From: Streptococcus oricebi
Lineage (GTDB): Bacteria; Bacillota; Bacilli; Lactobacillales; Streptococcaceae
Length of the DNA stretch: 64,000 bases
Direction of reading: 5' to 3'
Assembly (NCBI RefSeq): GCF_017883985.1
Contig: NZ_PRDG01000002.1
Span: 124,001 to 188,000, forward strand
This document shows positions 17,750 to 26,271 of the stretch, piece by piece. Below the pieces are notes generated by a model that saw only the letters and a list, made by a program, of their open reading frames with translations, searched no databases and was not told the origin of the DNA. The position numbers and the translations under genes are program-made. How positions within the stretch are numbered: position 1 is the first letter of the stretch; each line of letters opens with the position of its first letter.

Positions 17750-19411
17750 ATGAGCAATAGCAAAATCGTTGCTTTAGGTGGCGTTCGAGAAAATGGAAAA
17801 AATCTCTATCTTGCTGAGGTAGATGATTCTATTTTTGTCCTGGACGCTGGTTTGAAATACCCAGAAAATGGGCAGTTGGGGGTAGACGTGGTCATTCCCA
17901 ATATGGAATATTTGTTTGAAAACAAGGAGCGAATCGCTGGGGTCTTCTTGACTCATGGCCATGCCGACGCTATCGGGGCCCTGCCCTATCTCTTGGCCGA
18001 AGCCAAGGTTCCTGTTTTTGGATCAGAGTTGACCATTGAGTTGGCCAAGCTTTTTGTTAAAAACAATGATAGTGTCAAGAAGTTTAATGACTTCCATGTC
18101 ATTGATGAAAATACAGAGATTGAGTTTGGCAAGACCCTGGTTTCCTTTTTCCGCACCACCCACTCTATTCCCGAAAGTTTGGGTGTGGTCATCAAGACCA
18201 AGGACGGTAATATCGTCTATACAGGAGACTTTAAGTTTGACCAGGCTGCTAGCCAGTCCTATCGGACCGACTTTAGTCGCCTAGCAGAGATTGGCCGCGA
18301 AGGAGTCCTAGCCCTCTTGAGCGATTCGGCTAATGCTGATAGCAATGTGCAGGTCGCAAGTGAGAGTGAGGTCGGTGAAGAAATCAGTCAGACAATCGCT
18401 GACTGGGAAGGCCGGGTCATTGTGGCAGCAGTAGCCAGCAACCTTTCGCGAATCCAGCAGGTCTTTGATGCTGCCGCTGAAAGTGGCCGGCGAGTAGTCT
18501 TGACTGGCTTTGATGTGGAAAATATCGTCAGAACAGCGATTCGGCTGAAAAAGCTCTCCCTGGCTGATGAGCGTCTCTTGATTAAGCCCAAACAAATGGC
18601 CAAGTTTGAGGACCATGAGCTGATTATCCTTGAAACAGGTCGTATGGGTGAGCCCATCAATGGCTTGCGCAAGATGTCAATCGGTCGCCACCGCTATGTA
18701 GAGATTAAAGAGGGAGACCTGATTTATATTGTCACTACCCCATCGATTGCCAAGGAGGCTATCGTGGCTCGGGTTGAAAATATGATTTATCAGGCTGGAG
18801 GAGTGGTTAAGCTCATTACCCAGCACTTGCGCGTGTCCGGTCATGGAAATGCGCGTGACCTACAACTCATGATTAACCTCTTACAACCCAAGTATCTCTT
18901 CCCTGTTCAAGGGGAATATCGTGAGCTTGATGCCCATGCCAGGGCAGCCATGGAAGTCGGTATGCTGCCAGAGAATATCTTTATTCCTAAGCGGGGCTCT
19001 GTGATGGAGTATGATAAGGGTGACTTTGTTCCAGGTGGGGCTATTCCTGCTGGTGATGTTATGATTGACGGAAATGCCATTGGTGATGTCGGAAATATCG
19101 TCCTGCGTGACCGCAAGGTCCTGTCAGAAGACGGTATCTTTATTGTAGCCATTACGGTTAATAGAAAAGAAAAGAAAATCGTCTCCAAGGCCAAGGTCCA
19201 CACCCGCGGTTTTGTCTATGTTAAAAAGAGCCGGGATATCCTAAGGGAAAGCTCAGAATTGATTAACACCACAGTTGAAAACTACTTGGGCCAAAAAGAC
19301 TTCGACTGGAGCGAACTAAAAGGAGCAGTGCGCGACAATTTAGCCAAATACCTCTTTGAACAAACCAAGCGCCGGCCAGCCATCCTCCCCGTCGTGATGG
19401 AAGTAAAATAA
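17750..19411 (+). CDS. rnjB: Ribonuclease J2
   Basis: Metallo-beta-lactamase/beta-CASP ribonuclease that partners RNase J1 in mRNA decay and maturation. The 553-residue protein has the metal-site motif THGHADAIG (68-76). RNase J1 has His where this has Ala after the Asp, and such a change is typical of the poorly active J2 subunit. The beta-CASP region (about 210-370) and the C-terminal domain (about 450-553) are complete. It has its own promoter. The neighbouring esterase gene matches the rnjB-estA order I know from S. pneumoniae. Confidence 0.92.
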   Translation: MSNSKIVALGGVRENGKNLYLAEVDDSIFVLDAGLKYPENGQLGVDVVIPNMEYLFENKERIAGVFLTHGHADAIGALPYLLAEAKVPVFGSELTIELAKLFVKNNDSVKKFNDFHVIDENTEIEFGKTLVSFFRTTHSIPESLGVVIKTKDGNIVYTGDFKFDQAASQSYRTDFSRLAEIGREGVLALLSDSANADSNVQVASESEVGEEISQTIADWEGRVIVAAVASNLSRIQQVFDAAAESGRRVVLTGFDVENIVRTAIRLKKLSLADERLLIKPKQMAKFEDHELIILETGRMGEPINGLRKMSIGRHRYVEIKEGDLIYIVTTPSIAKEAIVARVENMIYQAGGVVKLITQHLRVSGHGNARDLQLMINLLQPKYLFPVQGEYRELDAHARAAMEVGMLPENIFIPKRGSVMEYDKGDFVPGGAIPAGDVMIDGNAIGDVGNIVLRDRKVLSEDGIFIVAITVNRKEKKIVSKAKVHTRGFVYVKKSRDILRESSELINTTVENYLGQKDFDWSELKGAVRDNLAKYLFEQTKRRPAILPVVMEVK

Positions 19412-19557
19412 GATACGAGGACGTTAATAGGCGCAAGCAGTAGGGGCAGGAGACTCCATAGACGGTTTGTTTTCTTGTTTGCCTACTGATTGGTAAAAAG
19501 TTAAGGACTGCTTTCGCTCAAGTTAGCGAGATGAGTCTTGATAAGGAAGTGAATAAA

Positions 19558-19579
19558 GAGGCTGACCTAGGTCAGCCTC
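19558..19579. repeat. Perfect 22-base palindrome between rnjB and the esterase gene
   Basis: gaggctgacct is followed directly by its exact reverse complement, ending at 19579. It can form a stem of nine or more pairs with a ctag-type loop. It lies about 24 bases before the esterase start codon and upstream of its ribosome site. No T-run follows, so it is not a typical terminator. It may be an operator or a leader hairpin. Confidence 0.6.
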
Positions 19580-19602
19580 TCTACTTAGATTTGGAGGAAA
19601 CC

Positions 19603-20388
19603 ATGGCCTTAATGGATATTACTTATTATTCTAAAATAATGGACTTAGACCTGTCTGTCCAGCTTCTCTATCCCGATGCGGCGAGGGTAGAAGAACCAGA
19701 CTCTAAGGATATACCCGTTCTTTATCTCCTGCATGGTATGGGAGGCAAGGATACGACCTGGCTACGTTTGACGGCGCTGGAGCGACTGGTGCGCAAGACC
19801 AATCTGATTGTCGTTATGCCAGATACTCATAATGGCTGGTATACAAACACCCGCTATGGTTATCCCTATTTTGATGTCATTGCTAAGGAATTGCCCCATA
19901 CCCTCAAACGTTTCTTTCCTAATATGTCTAGCAAGCGTGAAAAAACCTTTATCGCCGGCCTTTCTATGGGAGGCTACGGGGCCTTTAAGTTGGCCTTAAG
20001 TACCAACCGTTTCTCCCATGCGGCTAGTTTATCAGGGGTCCTTTCCTTTAAGGGAATGGATTTGGGAAATGCCGATATGGGAAGCCCTGCCTACTGGCAG
20101 GGAATTTTCGGGGATATCAAAGAGTGGGAGAGTCCTGACAATCCTCACGCCCTGACCAATATGGTGGCCCAATCGGATAAGAAAACCAAGTTCTATGCCT
20201 GGTGTGGCCAGGAAGATTTCCTTTATGAGGCCAATAACTATGCGGTAGCGGAATTGAAAAAGGCAGGTCTCCAGCTAGAATATAAGGTTGATCATGGCCG
20301 TCATGAATGGTACTACTGGGATAAGGAATTGGAGAAAGTTCTTGCCTGGTTGCCTATTGATTTTAAACTGGAAGAGCGCCTGTCATAA
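19603..20388 (+). CDS. estA: EstA-type serine esterase (tributyrin esterase / esterase D family)
   Basis: Alpha/beta hydrolase that cleaves short-chain esters. The motif LLHGMGG precedes the nucleophile elbow GLSMGGYG (about 120-127). Asp in the [12 protein letters not shown] region and His in [10 protein letters not shown] complete the triad. The 261-residue length fits the streptococcal tributyrin esterase family. The frame is open 24 codons further upstream, but ATG 19603 is preferred because ggagg at 19593-19597 is well placed and the family starts there. It follows rnjB, as in S. pneumoniae. No signal peptide is visible. Confidence 0.87.
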   Translation: MALMDITYYSKIMDLDLSVQLLYPDAARVEEPDSKDIPVLYLLHGMGGKDTTWLRLTALERLVRKTNLIVVMPDTHNGWYTNTRYGYPYFDVIAKELPHTLKRFFPNMSSKREKTFIAGLSMGGYGAFKLALSTNRFSHAASLSGVLSFKGMDLGNADMGSPAYWQGIFGDIKEWESPDNPHALTNMVAQSDKKTKFYAWCGQEDFLYEANNYAVAELKKAGLQLEYKVDHGRHEWYYWDKELEKVLAWLPIDFKLEERLS

Positions 20389-20557
20389 GCTTTTAAAAAA
20401 GCTGCAATAATGACTCCCAAATCTAGTAAGGTCGCCTCTTTCCCAGCTCTTTTTACCTCTTTCTCTATCAACTTTTCTAAAAGGAAACTTTGGCTTTAGA
20501 AATCTTTAAGCCAAAAGACTTATAATGCCTTATTCACCCAAGCTAGAGGAGGTAAGT

Positions 20558-21304
20558 ATGGGTTTAATTTTTAAAATCATCGGCTTTTTCTGGCGTGTCA
20601 TTTGGCGCTTGTTGGGCCTGACCTTATTGGTCTTACTGCTTTTTATAGCCTTTATTTATTTTAGTAACCCCACCCCCAATCGGGAGGCAAGCGTCTCGCA
20701 AGCCTTACAGGGCTTAGTGGCTCGCCTGGATCAATTTTTTGATAGTCAGGGCCTTCATACGGACTTGACTAAAAATGTTCAAGGTTTGACCGATCAGTTG
20801 TCAGATGAGCATTCCAAGATGGAAAGTGGCGTTCGCTGGGAATATCCTAGTGCGACTATCTATATCGATACTCAAAATCCCACCTTTCAGGCAGCCTATC
20901 AGACAGCTATTGAGGCCTGGAATCAAACGGGAGCCTTTAGTTTTCAGATTGTTCATGACAAGGCAACTGCTAATATCATTGCCGGCGAAATGAATGATGG
21001 TTCTGTGACTGCTGCTGGGGAGGCCGAGTCCCAGACCAATCTCTTAACCAAACGCTTTAGTCATGTAGTGGTCAGACTCAACAGCTACTATCTCATGGAT
21101 CCTCAGTATGGCTATTCCTATGAGCGAATTGTCAATACAGCAGAGCACGAATTGGGCCATGCCATCGGGCTAGAGCACAATGAAAATGAATCGGTCATGC
21201 AGGCTGCTGGTTCCTATTATTCCATTCAGGAAAGTGACATTCAGGCAGTCAGAAGCCTCTATCAGGACCAAGTAAGCAAACCAGAAAAAGTCAATCAAAT
21301 ATAA
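20558..21304 (+). CDS. Membrane-anchored matrixin-like zinc metalloprotease
   Basis: The 248-residue protein has one N-terminal membrane helix (about residues 13-36, LLGLTLLVLLLFIAFIYF) and an extracellular part. It carries the metzincin zinc motif HELGHAIGLEH (197-207: His197, Glu198, His201, His207) and a following ESVMQ with the Met-turn. This places it with peptidase family M10-like proteins. The N-terminal frame opens 11 codons earlier, but aggagg before ATG 20558 fixes the start. The substrate is unknown. It is a single-gene unit ending in a terminator at about 21420. Confidence 0.82.
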   Translation: MGLIFKIIGFFWRVIWRLLGLTLLVLLLFIAFIYFSNPTPNREASVSQALQGLVARLDQFFDSQGLHTDLTKNVQGLTDQLSDEHSKMESGVRWEYPSATIYIDTQNPTFQAAYQTAIEAWNQTGAFSFQIVHDKATANIIAGEMNDGSVTAAGEAESQTNLLTKRFSHVVVRLNSYYLMDPQYGYSYERIVNTAEHELGHAIGLEHNENESVMQAAGSYYSIQESDIQAVRSLYQDQVSKPEKVNQI

Positions 21305-21608
21305 GAAAGCAAACAGAAGTCCTTCTTGATATGAAGGAGTCTAGCCTATTGAGACTGGTTTCAGGGCCCTAGCTCTTAAGACCAATCTTGTGGCTGTGTT
21401 TGATTTTCAAATGCCTTTAGATGATGGAGACCTTGCTCTCCATCATCTTTTTGCTTTTCTAAACAATTTTATAAAAGCAATTATTGTTTTTGATTAAAAT
21501 TATTAAAATTCAAACAAATTACACAAAAGTTACAAAAACTTTAGAAAATATTTACAGCCTGTCCAAAATATGTTAAAATATTCCTATCTTTAAAAAAGGA
21601 GTCAAAAG
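21305..21608 (+). promoter_or_regulatory. Terminator and promoter between protease and lipoprotein genes
   Basis: A stem gatgatggag/ctccatcatc followed by tttttgcttttc (21420-21454) ends transcription from the left. The rest is very AT-rich. A promoter for the lipoprotein gene is TTTACA (21551-21556), 17 bases, then TAAAAT (21574-21579) with an extended -10 TGT. The ribosome site is aaaggag at 21596-21602. The first 110 bases hold nothing I recognise. Confidence 0.7.
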
Positions 21609-22799
21609 ATGAATAAATTTTTGAAGTACACTGCAACCTTTCTTGCAGTAGCCACTCTCGCTGCTTGTAGCAGTGGTGCAAAGAAGGCTAGCCAAGACGG
21701 GGCTGCTAGTAACAATGAGTTTGAATTTAGAGTCAAAGAAGGTTTCTATGTCAAGCCTCAAGATGAATCAGCTGAATCTGACTACCTGGCCCTAAAGGTT
21801 GAGGTTAAAAACAAATCAAAGAAGAGTCAAGAAATCAATAATACTGAATTTGCTCTTTATGATTCTGATGATGAAAAGATTGAACCCGTTCGCCTTTATT
21901 CTGATGATGACAAATTTAAAACCCTATCCTATCAAACTATTTCTAAGGGCAAAACAACCAGTGGTTATATCGTTTATGAGGTAGAAAAGGGGGCCAAGTA
22001 TGAGCTGCACTTTACTCCGACTACCTACGATACTAAAAGTAAAGGGAAGAATGACTTAGAAATCAAACTAAATACTTCTAAGTATGAGGATAACATTGAC
22101 CAGGCCAAGGAAGTGACTCAAAAGTTTGTTGAAGGAGTCTTTTTGAATGGTGAAGCTAGCGGACAGGCTTCTAATGTTAGTGTAGAAAATCCTGGTGGCC
22201 AAATTGTTGCTCTGGCTGATAAAGAAAAGAAATCTTCCGATAAAGATTCTTCTAAAGATTCCTCTGACGAGAAGAAGGACAGCAAGAAAAAGGATGATTT
22301 AAAAGTTAGCAACAACATTGAAAAAGAACGTGAAGACTATGTAGCCGCCTTCGCCAAAAACCTTGATAGTTGGTTCACTTACTATGAACCATCAGAAGCA
22401 GAGTCTAGAACCTTTGTTCAGGCTTATATGAAGGCGAATGCTAAGCGGGCCAAAATTACCTATACCATCAAGTCTTATCTGCCAGATAAGGCAGAGGTCT
22501 ATGTTCGTCCCGAAGTGATTGATGTATCAAATCTTAAGACTAGTGATATTCTCTCTAGTTGGGTGGAGCAAAATAGAGGTCAGTACAACAATCTTTCAGA
22601 TGCCTATAAGGCGGCTGAAAAATATATCTTGGAGCAAGCTCCTAGCAAGTTTGAATCTACTCCTTTAACGACTGATACAGTTGGAGATAAGGAAGGTTAT
22701 CTCTTGAAGTTGACCAAGAGCAAAGGAAAATGGAAGATCGATACCAGTGATTATAGCTATAAGAATCTGGTCTCAGCCTTTGGTGGTCGGTCTTACTAG
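21609..22799 (+). CDS. Surface lipoprotein with DUF4352/DUF5105-like domains
   Basis: A lipoprotein signal peptide ends at the lipobox LAAC, with Cys at residue 20. The following domain (about 35-150) resembles telokin-like/DUF4352 folds (DYLALKVEVKNKSKKSQEIN). A charged Ser/Asp/Lys linker (about 205-235) leads to a C-terminal DUF5105-like domain (about 240-395). The function is unknown. Such proteins sit on the outer membrane face of Gram-positive bacteria. It has its own promoter and terminator. Confidence 0.75.
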   Translation: MNKFLKYTATFLAVATLAACSSGAKKASQDGAASNNEFEFRVKEGFYVKPQDESAESDYLALKVEVKNKSKKSQEINNTEFALYDSDDEKIEPVRLYSDDDKFKTLSYQTISKGKTTSGYIVYEVEKGAKYELHFTPTTYDTKSKGKNDLEIKLNTSKYEDNIDQAKEVTQKFVEGVFLNGEASGQASNVSVENPGGQIVALADKEKKSSDKDSSKDSSDEKKDSKKKDDLKVSNNIEKEREDYVAAFAKNLDSWFTYYEPSEAESRTFVQAYMKANAKRAKITYTIKSYLPDKAEVYVRPEVIDVSNLKTSDILSSWVEQNRGQYNNLSDAYKAAEKYILEQAPSKFESTPLTTDTVGDKEGYLLKLTKSKGKWKIDTSDYSYKNLVSAFGGRSY

Positions 22800-22823
22800 G
22801 ATTTTTAACGAAAGAATTTAGAT

Positions 22824-22869
22824 AGAGAAAGGCTGGAACAATAATCGTTCTCAGCCTTTTTCTATCTCT
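22824..22869 (+). terminator. Terminator after the lipoprotein gene
   Basis: A long stem, gatagagaaaggctg paired with cagcctttttctatc, encloses a gaac/gttc inner stem. The pyrimidine-rich 3' arm contains a T-run. Confidence 0.75.
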
Positions 22870-22903
22870 TTTGCAGTCTATTATAATGATGGGCTAGATA
22901 AAA

Positions 22904-22912
22904 TGCTATAAT
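22904..22912 (+). promoter_or_regulatory. Extended -10 promoter of the LXG toxin operon
   Basis: TGCTATAAT at 22904-22912 is an extended -10 element about 30 bases before the first gene of the operon. No clear -35 box is visible. Confidence 0.5.
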
Positions 22913-22941
22913 AGTAAAAATAATGGATTTAGAGGATTTAT

Positions 22942-23214
22942 ATGGCTCAGATTAAATCAAGCCCAGTTGCAGCCCAAGCTGCAATTCAGGAACTAGTAGG
23001 GGTTGATACGACAGGCAAACAAAATCAAAGGGTGGAATTTTCCTATTCTAGCGATATTGCCGGTATGGAAAATGCCCGTCAGACGACTAATACCATGCTA
23101 GAAGCGGTAGCCAACTTTAGCCAGGCAACCCTAAGTCAGGCTAATAAATTTCCAGAGATTGCCCAAGTTATGGCTAAGCGTGATGTGGAAGAGTCCAAGC
23201 GCTGGGAGAAGTAG
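22942..23214 (+). CDS. Small helical type VII secretion partner (TIGR04197/DUF3130-like)
   Basis: Ninety residues, with no signal peptide and predicted mostly helical. It has the serine-rich middle and a C-terminal pattern ANFSQATLSQANKFPEIA, like the SACOL2603/TIGR04197 proteins encoded before LXG toxins. Such proteins bind the LXG domain and help target it to the type VII secretion machine. Its stop is four bases before the next start, so it is first in a four-gene operon. The family assignment is from memory of the pattern. Confidence 0.72.
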   Translation: MAQIKSSPVAAQAAIQELVGVDTTGKQNQRVEFSYSSDIAGMENARQTTNTMLEAVANFSQATLSQANKFPEIAQVMAKRDVEESKRWEK

Positions 23215-23217
23215 ACC

Positions 23218-23574
23218 ATGAAAGATAAAAATGAAGAAAAAAGACAGAAACTGAGTCGAAAAATCCTTGATTTAGAGAGGAAAGAGGACGATTTTGCTGG
23301 TCTGAAGCGCCGACGTGAGCGCTCGCTAGAGAATTTTTATCGGGACTTTGACCACTTGGCCAAGCAAGAACGAGCTCTACTAGAGGCCGGAGAATTAGCT
23401 CATGTTCACAAGGGCAGAGACATGGAAGAGCAGCACTATCTAGCTCAAAAGGTGAGAGCCTATGTAGAGAGGAGTCTGGCTGAATTAGCTGAACTCAAAG
23501 AGCGCTTGGGGCACTCACTAGAGGAGGGTCGTGAAAAACTAATCAAGGAAAGGAATGATTTACCGTGGGAATAA
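23218..23574 (+). CDS. Small coiled-coil LXG partner (DUF3958-like)
   Basis: 118 residues, highly charged, with a long helical or coiled-coil pattern from residue 5 to 110 and no membrane segment. It has the size, position and composition of the second small partner (DUF3958/Lap2 type) found before LXG toxins. It overlaps the toxin gene by ten bases. It probably forms a pre-secretion complex with the toxin's LXG domain and the preceding protein. Confidence 0.68.
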   Translation: MKDKNEEKRQKLSRKILDLERKEDDFAGLKRRRERSLENFYRDFDHLAKQERALLEAGELAHVHKGRDMEEQHYLAQKVRAYVERSLAELAELKERLGHSLEEGREKLIKERNDLPWE

Positions 23575-25145
23575 AGTACAGTAGTAGCGATTCGCAAAAT
23601 CTGATGCAGGCCATGAAAAATAATATTGAGTTAGCCAATCAGATAACAGACCGGCTAGCCAGTGGTTGCGACCACCTGCTCAGTAGTTTAGATTCGGGCC
23701 AATTAAAGGGGGCAGCCTATACCGCAGGGCGAGAACTTTTTTCTGAAGTGATTATTCCAGCTATTAAGAAACTGCAAGAAGCGGTTGATGATATTCAAAC
23801 TGAGTTAAAATCCTATGAATATGCGGACTCAACCATTTCTGAGTATGGGACGCTGGATATGGACAACTTAAAAGAACAGCTCAAAATCAAGAAGGAGCAA
23901 CTGAGCAAGATTGAAGAGGAGATAGCGGAAAACGCCAATTTTTTAGCTCAGGCCCAGGCTCTTTTTACAGGTAGACTGGAGGCTCATCTCTCCAAAGGAA
24001 ATGCGTTAGGTGAACTGAAAATTCATGTAGAAAGACATATTCGTGAGCTAGAGACCAAAATTGAAAAACTAACCTGGTTTGTCAATGATGTTTCCCGCTA
24101 TTTCACTGATAGTTTGCAGGTCTTGAATTTAGCCGTTCAGGGAGCGCTAGCCCTAAGCAATATCAGTCTTGATGAAGAGGGGCACTATTATACCAATGGC
24201 ACCAATATGGACTGGCTGACCCAGCTCAGAGGTAGTGAGATTAAGACCCATGACCGGGGGAATGATCCCAAGCTATCCTTGATTAAAGAAAACAGTCGCA
24301 ATCTCATGTTATCAGATGAGGCCGCTGTCTATTATCAGAAGGAGCTATTAGCTCTTCTAGACGGTAAGCCAGCCAAGGATTGGCCTCTTCTGATTGAGGC
24401 CTATAATCAAGCCTTAATGTTTGATTATGAGGGCAATATCATCACAGTTGCCCCAGTTGATTTTTCTAATGGTCAGGTGCACCTAGTTTATAAGAATGGA
24501 GAGTACGACCAAGACTATACCGTTCGTCTGATGCAAGAGCAGAATGCCCAATTCTTGGAAAGTCTGGGCGAGAATGCCCTACAAATCTTGGCGGGACTGG
24601 CTCAGGTGATTAGCGGCGCTATGATAGGTATCGGTAGTACTGGTGTGGAAGCAGGAGGGCTTGTTCTTGGCTTACCAACCGGTGGAACAGCGGTCATCCC
24701 AGCCACTGCGGTTGCGTCCGCAGGCTTTGCGACATCGGCTACCTTGACTGCCACCGGTACTGCTACCCTTAACGATGCCCTCTCTAAAATCGCCGCGGCC
24801 AATGCCCAGTTGCAAATCAGTTTTGCCAAAGGACACGATGATTGGAAGGCAAGTAAACCGACTAGTAAGACCTTTGGGAGACCAGTAGAAGGACGAGTAG
24901 GCGGTCGGAAATCCAAGATTAGGGTAGACGCCGAACCAGATAGTAACAGTATCCATATCCAAACGGGCGGGGGTAAAAGTTCCCCGCTTAAAAGACATAT
25001 TAGATTATCAGAGATAACAGATAAAGATAGTATTTATCAGGCTCTAAAAAAACTTAAAAATCCAGCAGTCAAGAGTTTAAGTAAGGGGAAATTGGATGAA
25101 TTGGTTAATAATATCTGGAGAGCCTTTCAGTGGTTAAAGTCATAG
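23565..25145 (+). CDS. LXG-domain polymorphic toxin, putative type VII secretion substrate
   Basis: 526 residues. The N-terminal LXG domain (about 1-210) is helical and starts GIKYSSSDSQNLMQAM. A middle region leads to a Gly/Ala-rich hydrophobic stretch (about 345-405). The short C-terminal part (about 440-526) contains SIHIQTGGGKSSP and a basic helical tail and is presumably the toxic domain. I do not recognise its activity; similarity to small RNase-type toxins is only a guess. The immunity candidate follows within 10 bases. No type VII core genes are in the window. Confidence 0.78.
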   Translation: MGIKYSSSDSQNLMQAMKNNIELANQITDRLASGCDHLLSSLDSGQLKGAAYTAGRELFSEVIIPAIKKLQEAVDDIQTELKSYEYADSTISEYGTLDMDNLKEQLKIKKEQLSKIEEEIAENANFLAQAQALFTGRLEAHLSKGNALGELKIHVERHIRELETKIEKLTWFVNDVSRYFTDSLQVLNLAVQGALALSNISLDEEGHYYTNGTNMDWLTQLRGSEIKTHDRGNDPKLSLIKENSRNLMLSDEAAVYYQKELLALLDGKPAKDWPLLIEAYNQALMFDYEGNIITVAPVDFSNGQVHLVYKNGEYDQDYTVRLMQEQNAQFLESLGENALQILAGLAQVISGAMIGIGSTGVEAGGLVLGLPTGGTAVIPATAVASAGFATSATLTATGTATLNDALSKIAAANAQLQISFAKGHDDWKASKPTSKTFGRPVEGRVGGRKSKIRVDAEPDSNSIHIQTGGGKSSPLKRHIRLSEITDKDSIYQALKKLKNPAVKSLSKGKLDELVNNIWRAFQWLKS

Positions 25146-25155
25146 GAGAAGAAAC

Positions 25156-25782
25156 ATGAGACTATATATTAAAAGTGATTTTACAAAAAAGATTAACTTT
25201 GGTTACGAAGAACTTGCTCACAAAATGTGGTTTGAGACAAGAGAGGGGCAAGAGTTAAGTTTATCTCATGAAGGCAATGATGAAATGTTGCAAGAAGACT
25301 GTTATATTTTACTTTGTTATGATAAATGGATTAGTGACAAACAGTGGGATAGTGAGGCAATAAAAGCTCTGCATTCTTTTTTCGTTTCAGAAAGTATATT
25401 TATGGAATTTGAAAAAGCCTATATCAGCGATTATCGTGAAAAGGGAGATGCTTTGCATATTTTGTCTTCTCATCGAGATATTCTAACAGTTGATAAGCGG
25501 GCTTTGTACATTATGGCGATTGAAGTCGCGTCTGCTTTAGACGGTCAGATTAGTGAAGATGACAAGACGACTTGGCTAACAGTTGAGGAGTTTCAAAAGA
25601 AACATCAAGATATTCTTTCCTTGACTTTCGAGGAAGCCAATGACATGAGCCTTAAAGAAGTTTTCACTATGGAAGATATTGATGAACCACTTTGGGACGA
25701 GTTAGATAAAGGTCGTGAAGAATACATCAAAATCTACGGTGAACGTGAATGGGATGATGATGACGAAGAGCCTATTTATTAG
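25156..25782 (+). CDS. Putative immunity protein for the LXG toxin
   Basis: 208 residues, soluble and acidic, ending in a Asp/Glu-rich tail (WDDDDEEPIY). It lies directly after the toxin gene in the same operon, the usual immunity position. I know no domain for it. Its A+T content is higher than that of the upstream genes. The first 45 bases are repeated at 25791-25835 with one mismatch, so a second, related immunity gene once stood next to it. Confidence 0.6.
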   Translation: MRLYIKSDFTKKINFGYEELAHKMWFETREGQELSLSHEGNDEMLQEDCYILLCYDKWISDKQWDSEAIKALHSFFVSESIFMEFEKAYISDYREKGDALHILSSHRDILTVDKRALYIMAIEVASALDGQISEDDKTTWLTVEEFQKKHQDILSLTFEEANDMSLKEVFTMEDIDEPLWDELDKGREEYIKIYGEREWDDDDEEPIY

Positions 25783-25790
25783 AGGGTGGA

Positions 25791-25919
25791 ATGAGACTAT
25801 ATATTAAAAGTGATTTTACAAAAAAGATTGACTTTTTAGGCTTGTTTTATCTGCAAGTTCTACTAGTCTCCCGGACTATTGGAGCTATCCCATTCTTCTT
25901 TCCTTGCCCGACTAGTTGA
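25791..25919 (+). pseudogene. Truncated second copy of the immunity-gene start fused to a repeat element
   Basis: Bases 25791-25835 repeat 25156-25200 with one change (aac to gac). They encode MRLYIKSDFTKKIDF preceded by an aggg ribosome-site remnant. The frame then runs into unrelated sequence and stops at 25917-25919. The junction at about 25836 coincides with the edge of an inverted copy of the element at 48031. This is the remnant of an orphan immunity gene truncated by recombination. Confidence 0.7.
25836..25892 (-). repeat. Dispersed palindromic repeat, copy 1
   Basis: The reverse complement of 25861-25892 matches 48031-48062 at about 29 of 32 positions (tgggatagctccaatagtc and gggagacta are shared with two point changes). 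Weaker similarity extends through the ataaaacaagc part. In copy 2 the core is a perfect hairpin; here one arm has diverged. Confidence 0.6.
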
Positions 25920-25929
25920 CCGCAAATAG

Positions 25930-25958
25930 TTGAAAAATCAGCTTTTTCATGATAAAAT
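25930..25958 (+). promoter_or_regulatory. Promoter of the DUF4044-obgE unit
   Basis: TTGAAA (25930-25935) and TAAAAT (25953-25958) are separated by 17 bases, about 80 bases before the DUF4044 gene. Confidence 0.6.
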
Positions 25959-26039
25959 AAGGGTAATCTTATTTGAGACAAGTCAAGGCCTTAGGGGCCA
26001 GATTTTCTCAGTTAAAATTAGAAGAGTAGAGGTAGAAGC

Positions 26040-26171
26040 GTGGCTTTTGGAGATAACGGAAATCGGAAGAAAACAGGATTTGAGAAATTAACCTTGGTAG
26101 TTGTGATTATCATGCTACTGGTTACGGTCGGTGCTATTTTTGCAAGTGCTCTGGGTGCCCTGACAAGATAA
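26040..26171 (+). CDS. Small membrane protein of the DUF4044 family
   Basis: A 43-residue protein starting at GTG 26040. It has a polar N-terminus ([16 protein letters not shown]) and one membrane helix ([25 protein letters not shown]). Proteins of this kind are conserved just upstream of obgE in streptococci. The ribosome site is gagg at 26028-26031. Function is unknown. A terminator-like stem lies between it and obgE (about 26187-26235). Confidence 0.75.
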   Translation: MAFGDNGNRKKTGFEKLTLVVVIIMLLVTVGAIFASALGALTR

Positions 26172-26271
26172 ATTCAATTCCAAAAAATGGGACAAGAGGT
26201 CGTGTGTTGGATACTTTGCCTTTTGTTCCTTTTTTCATGACAGCAGATTCTTAAAAAGAAAGCAGGATAAG

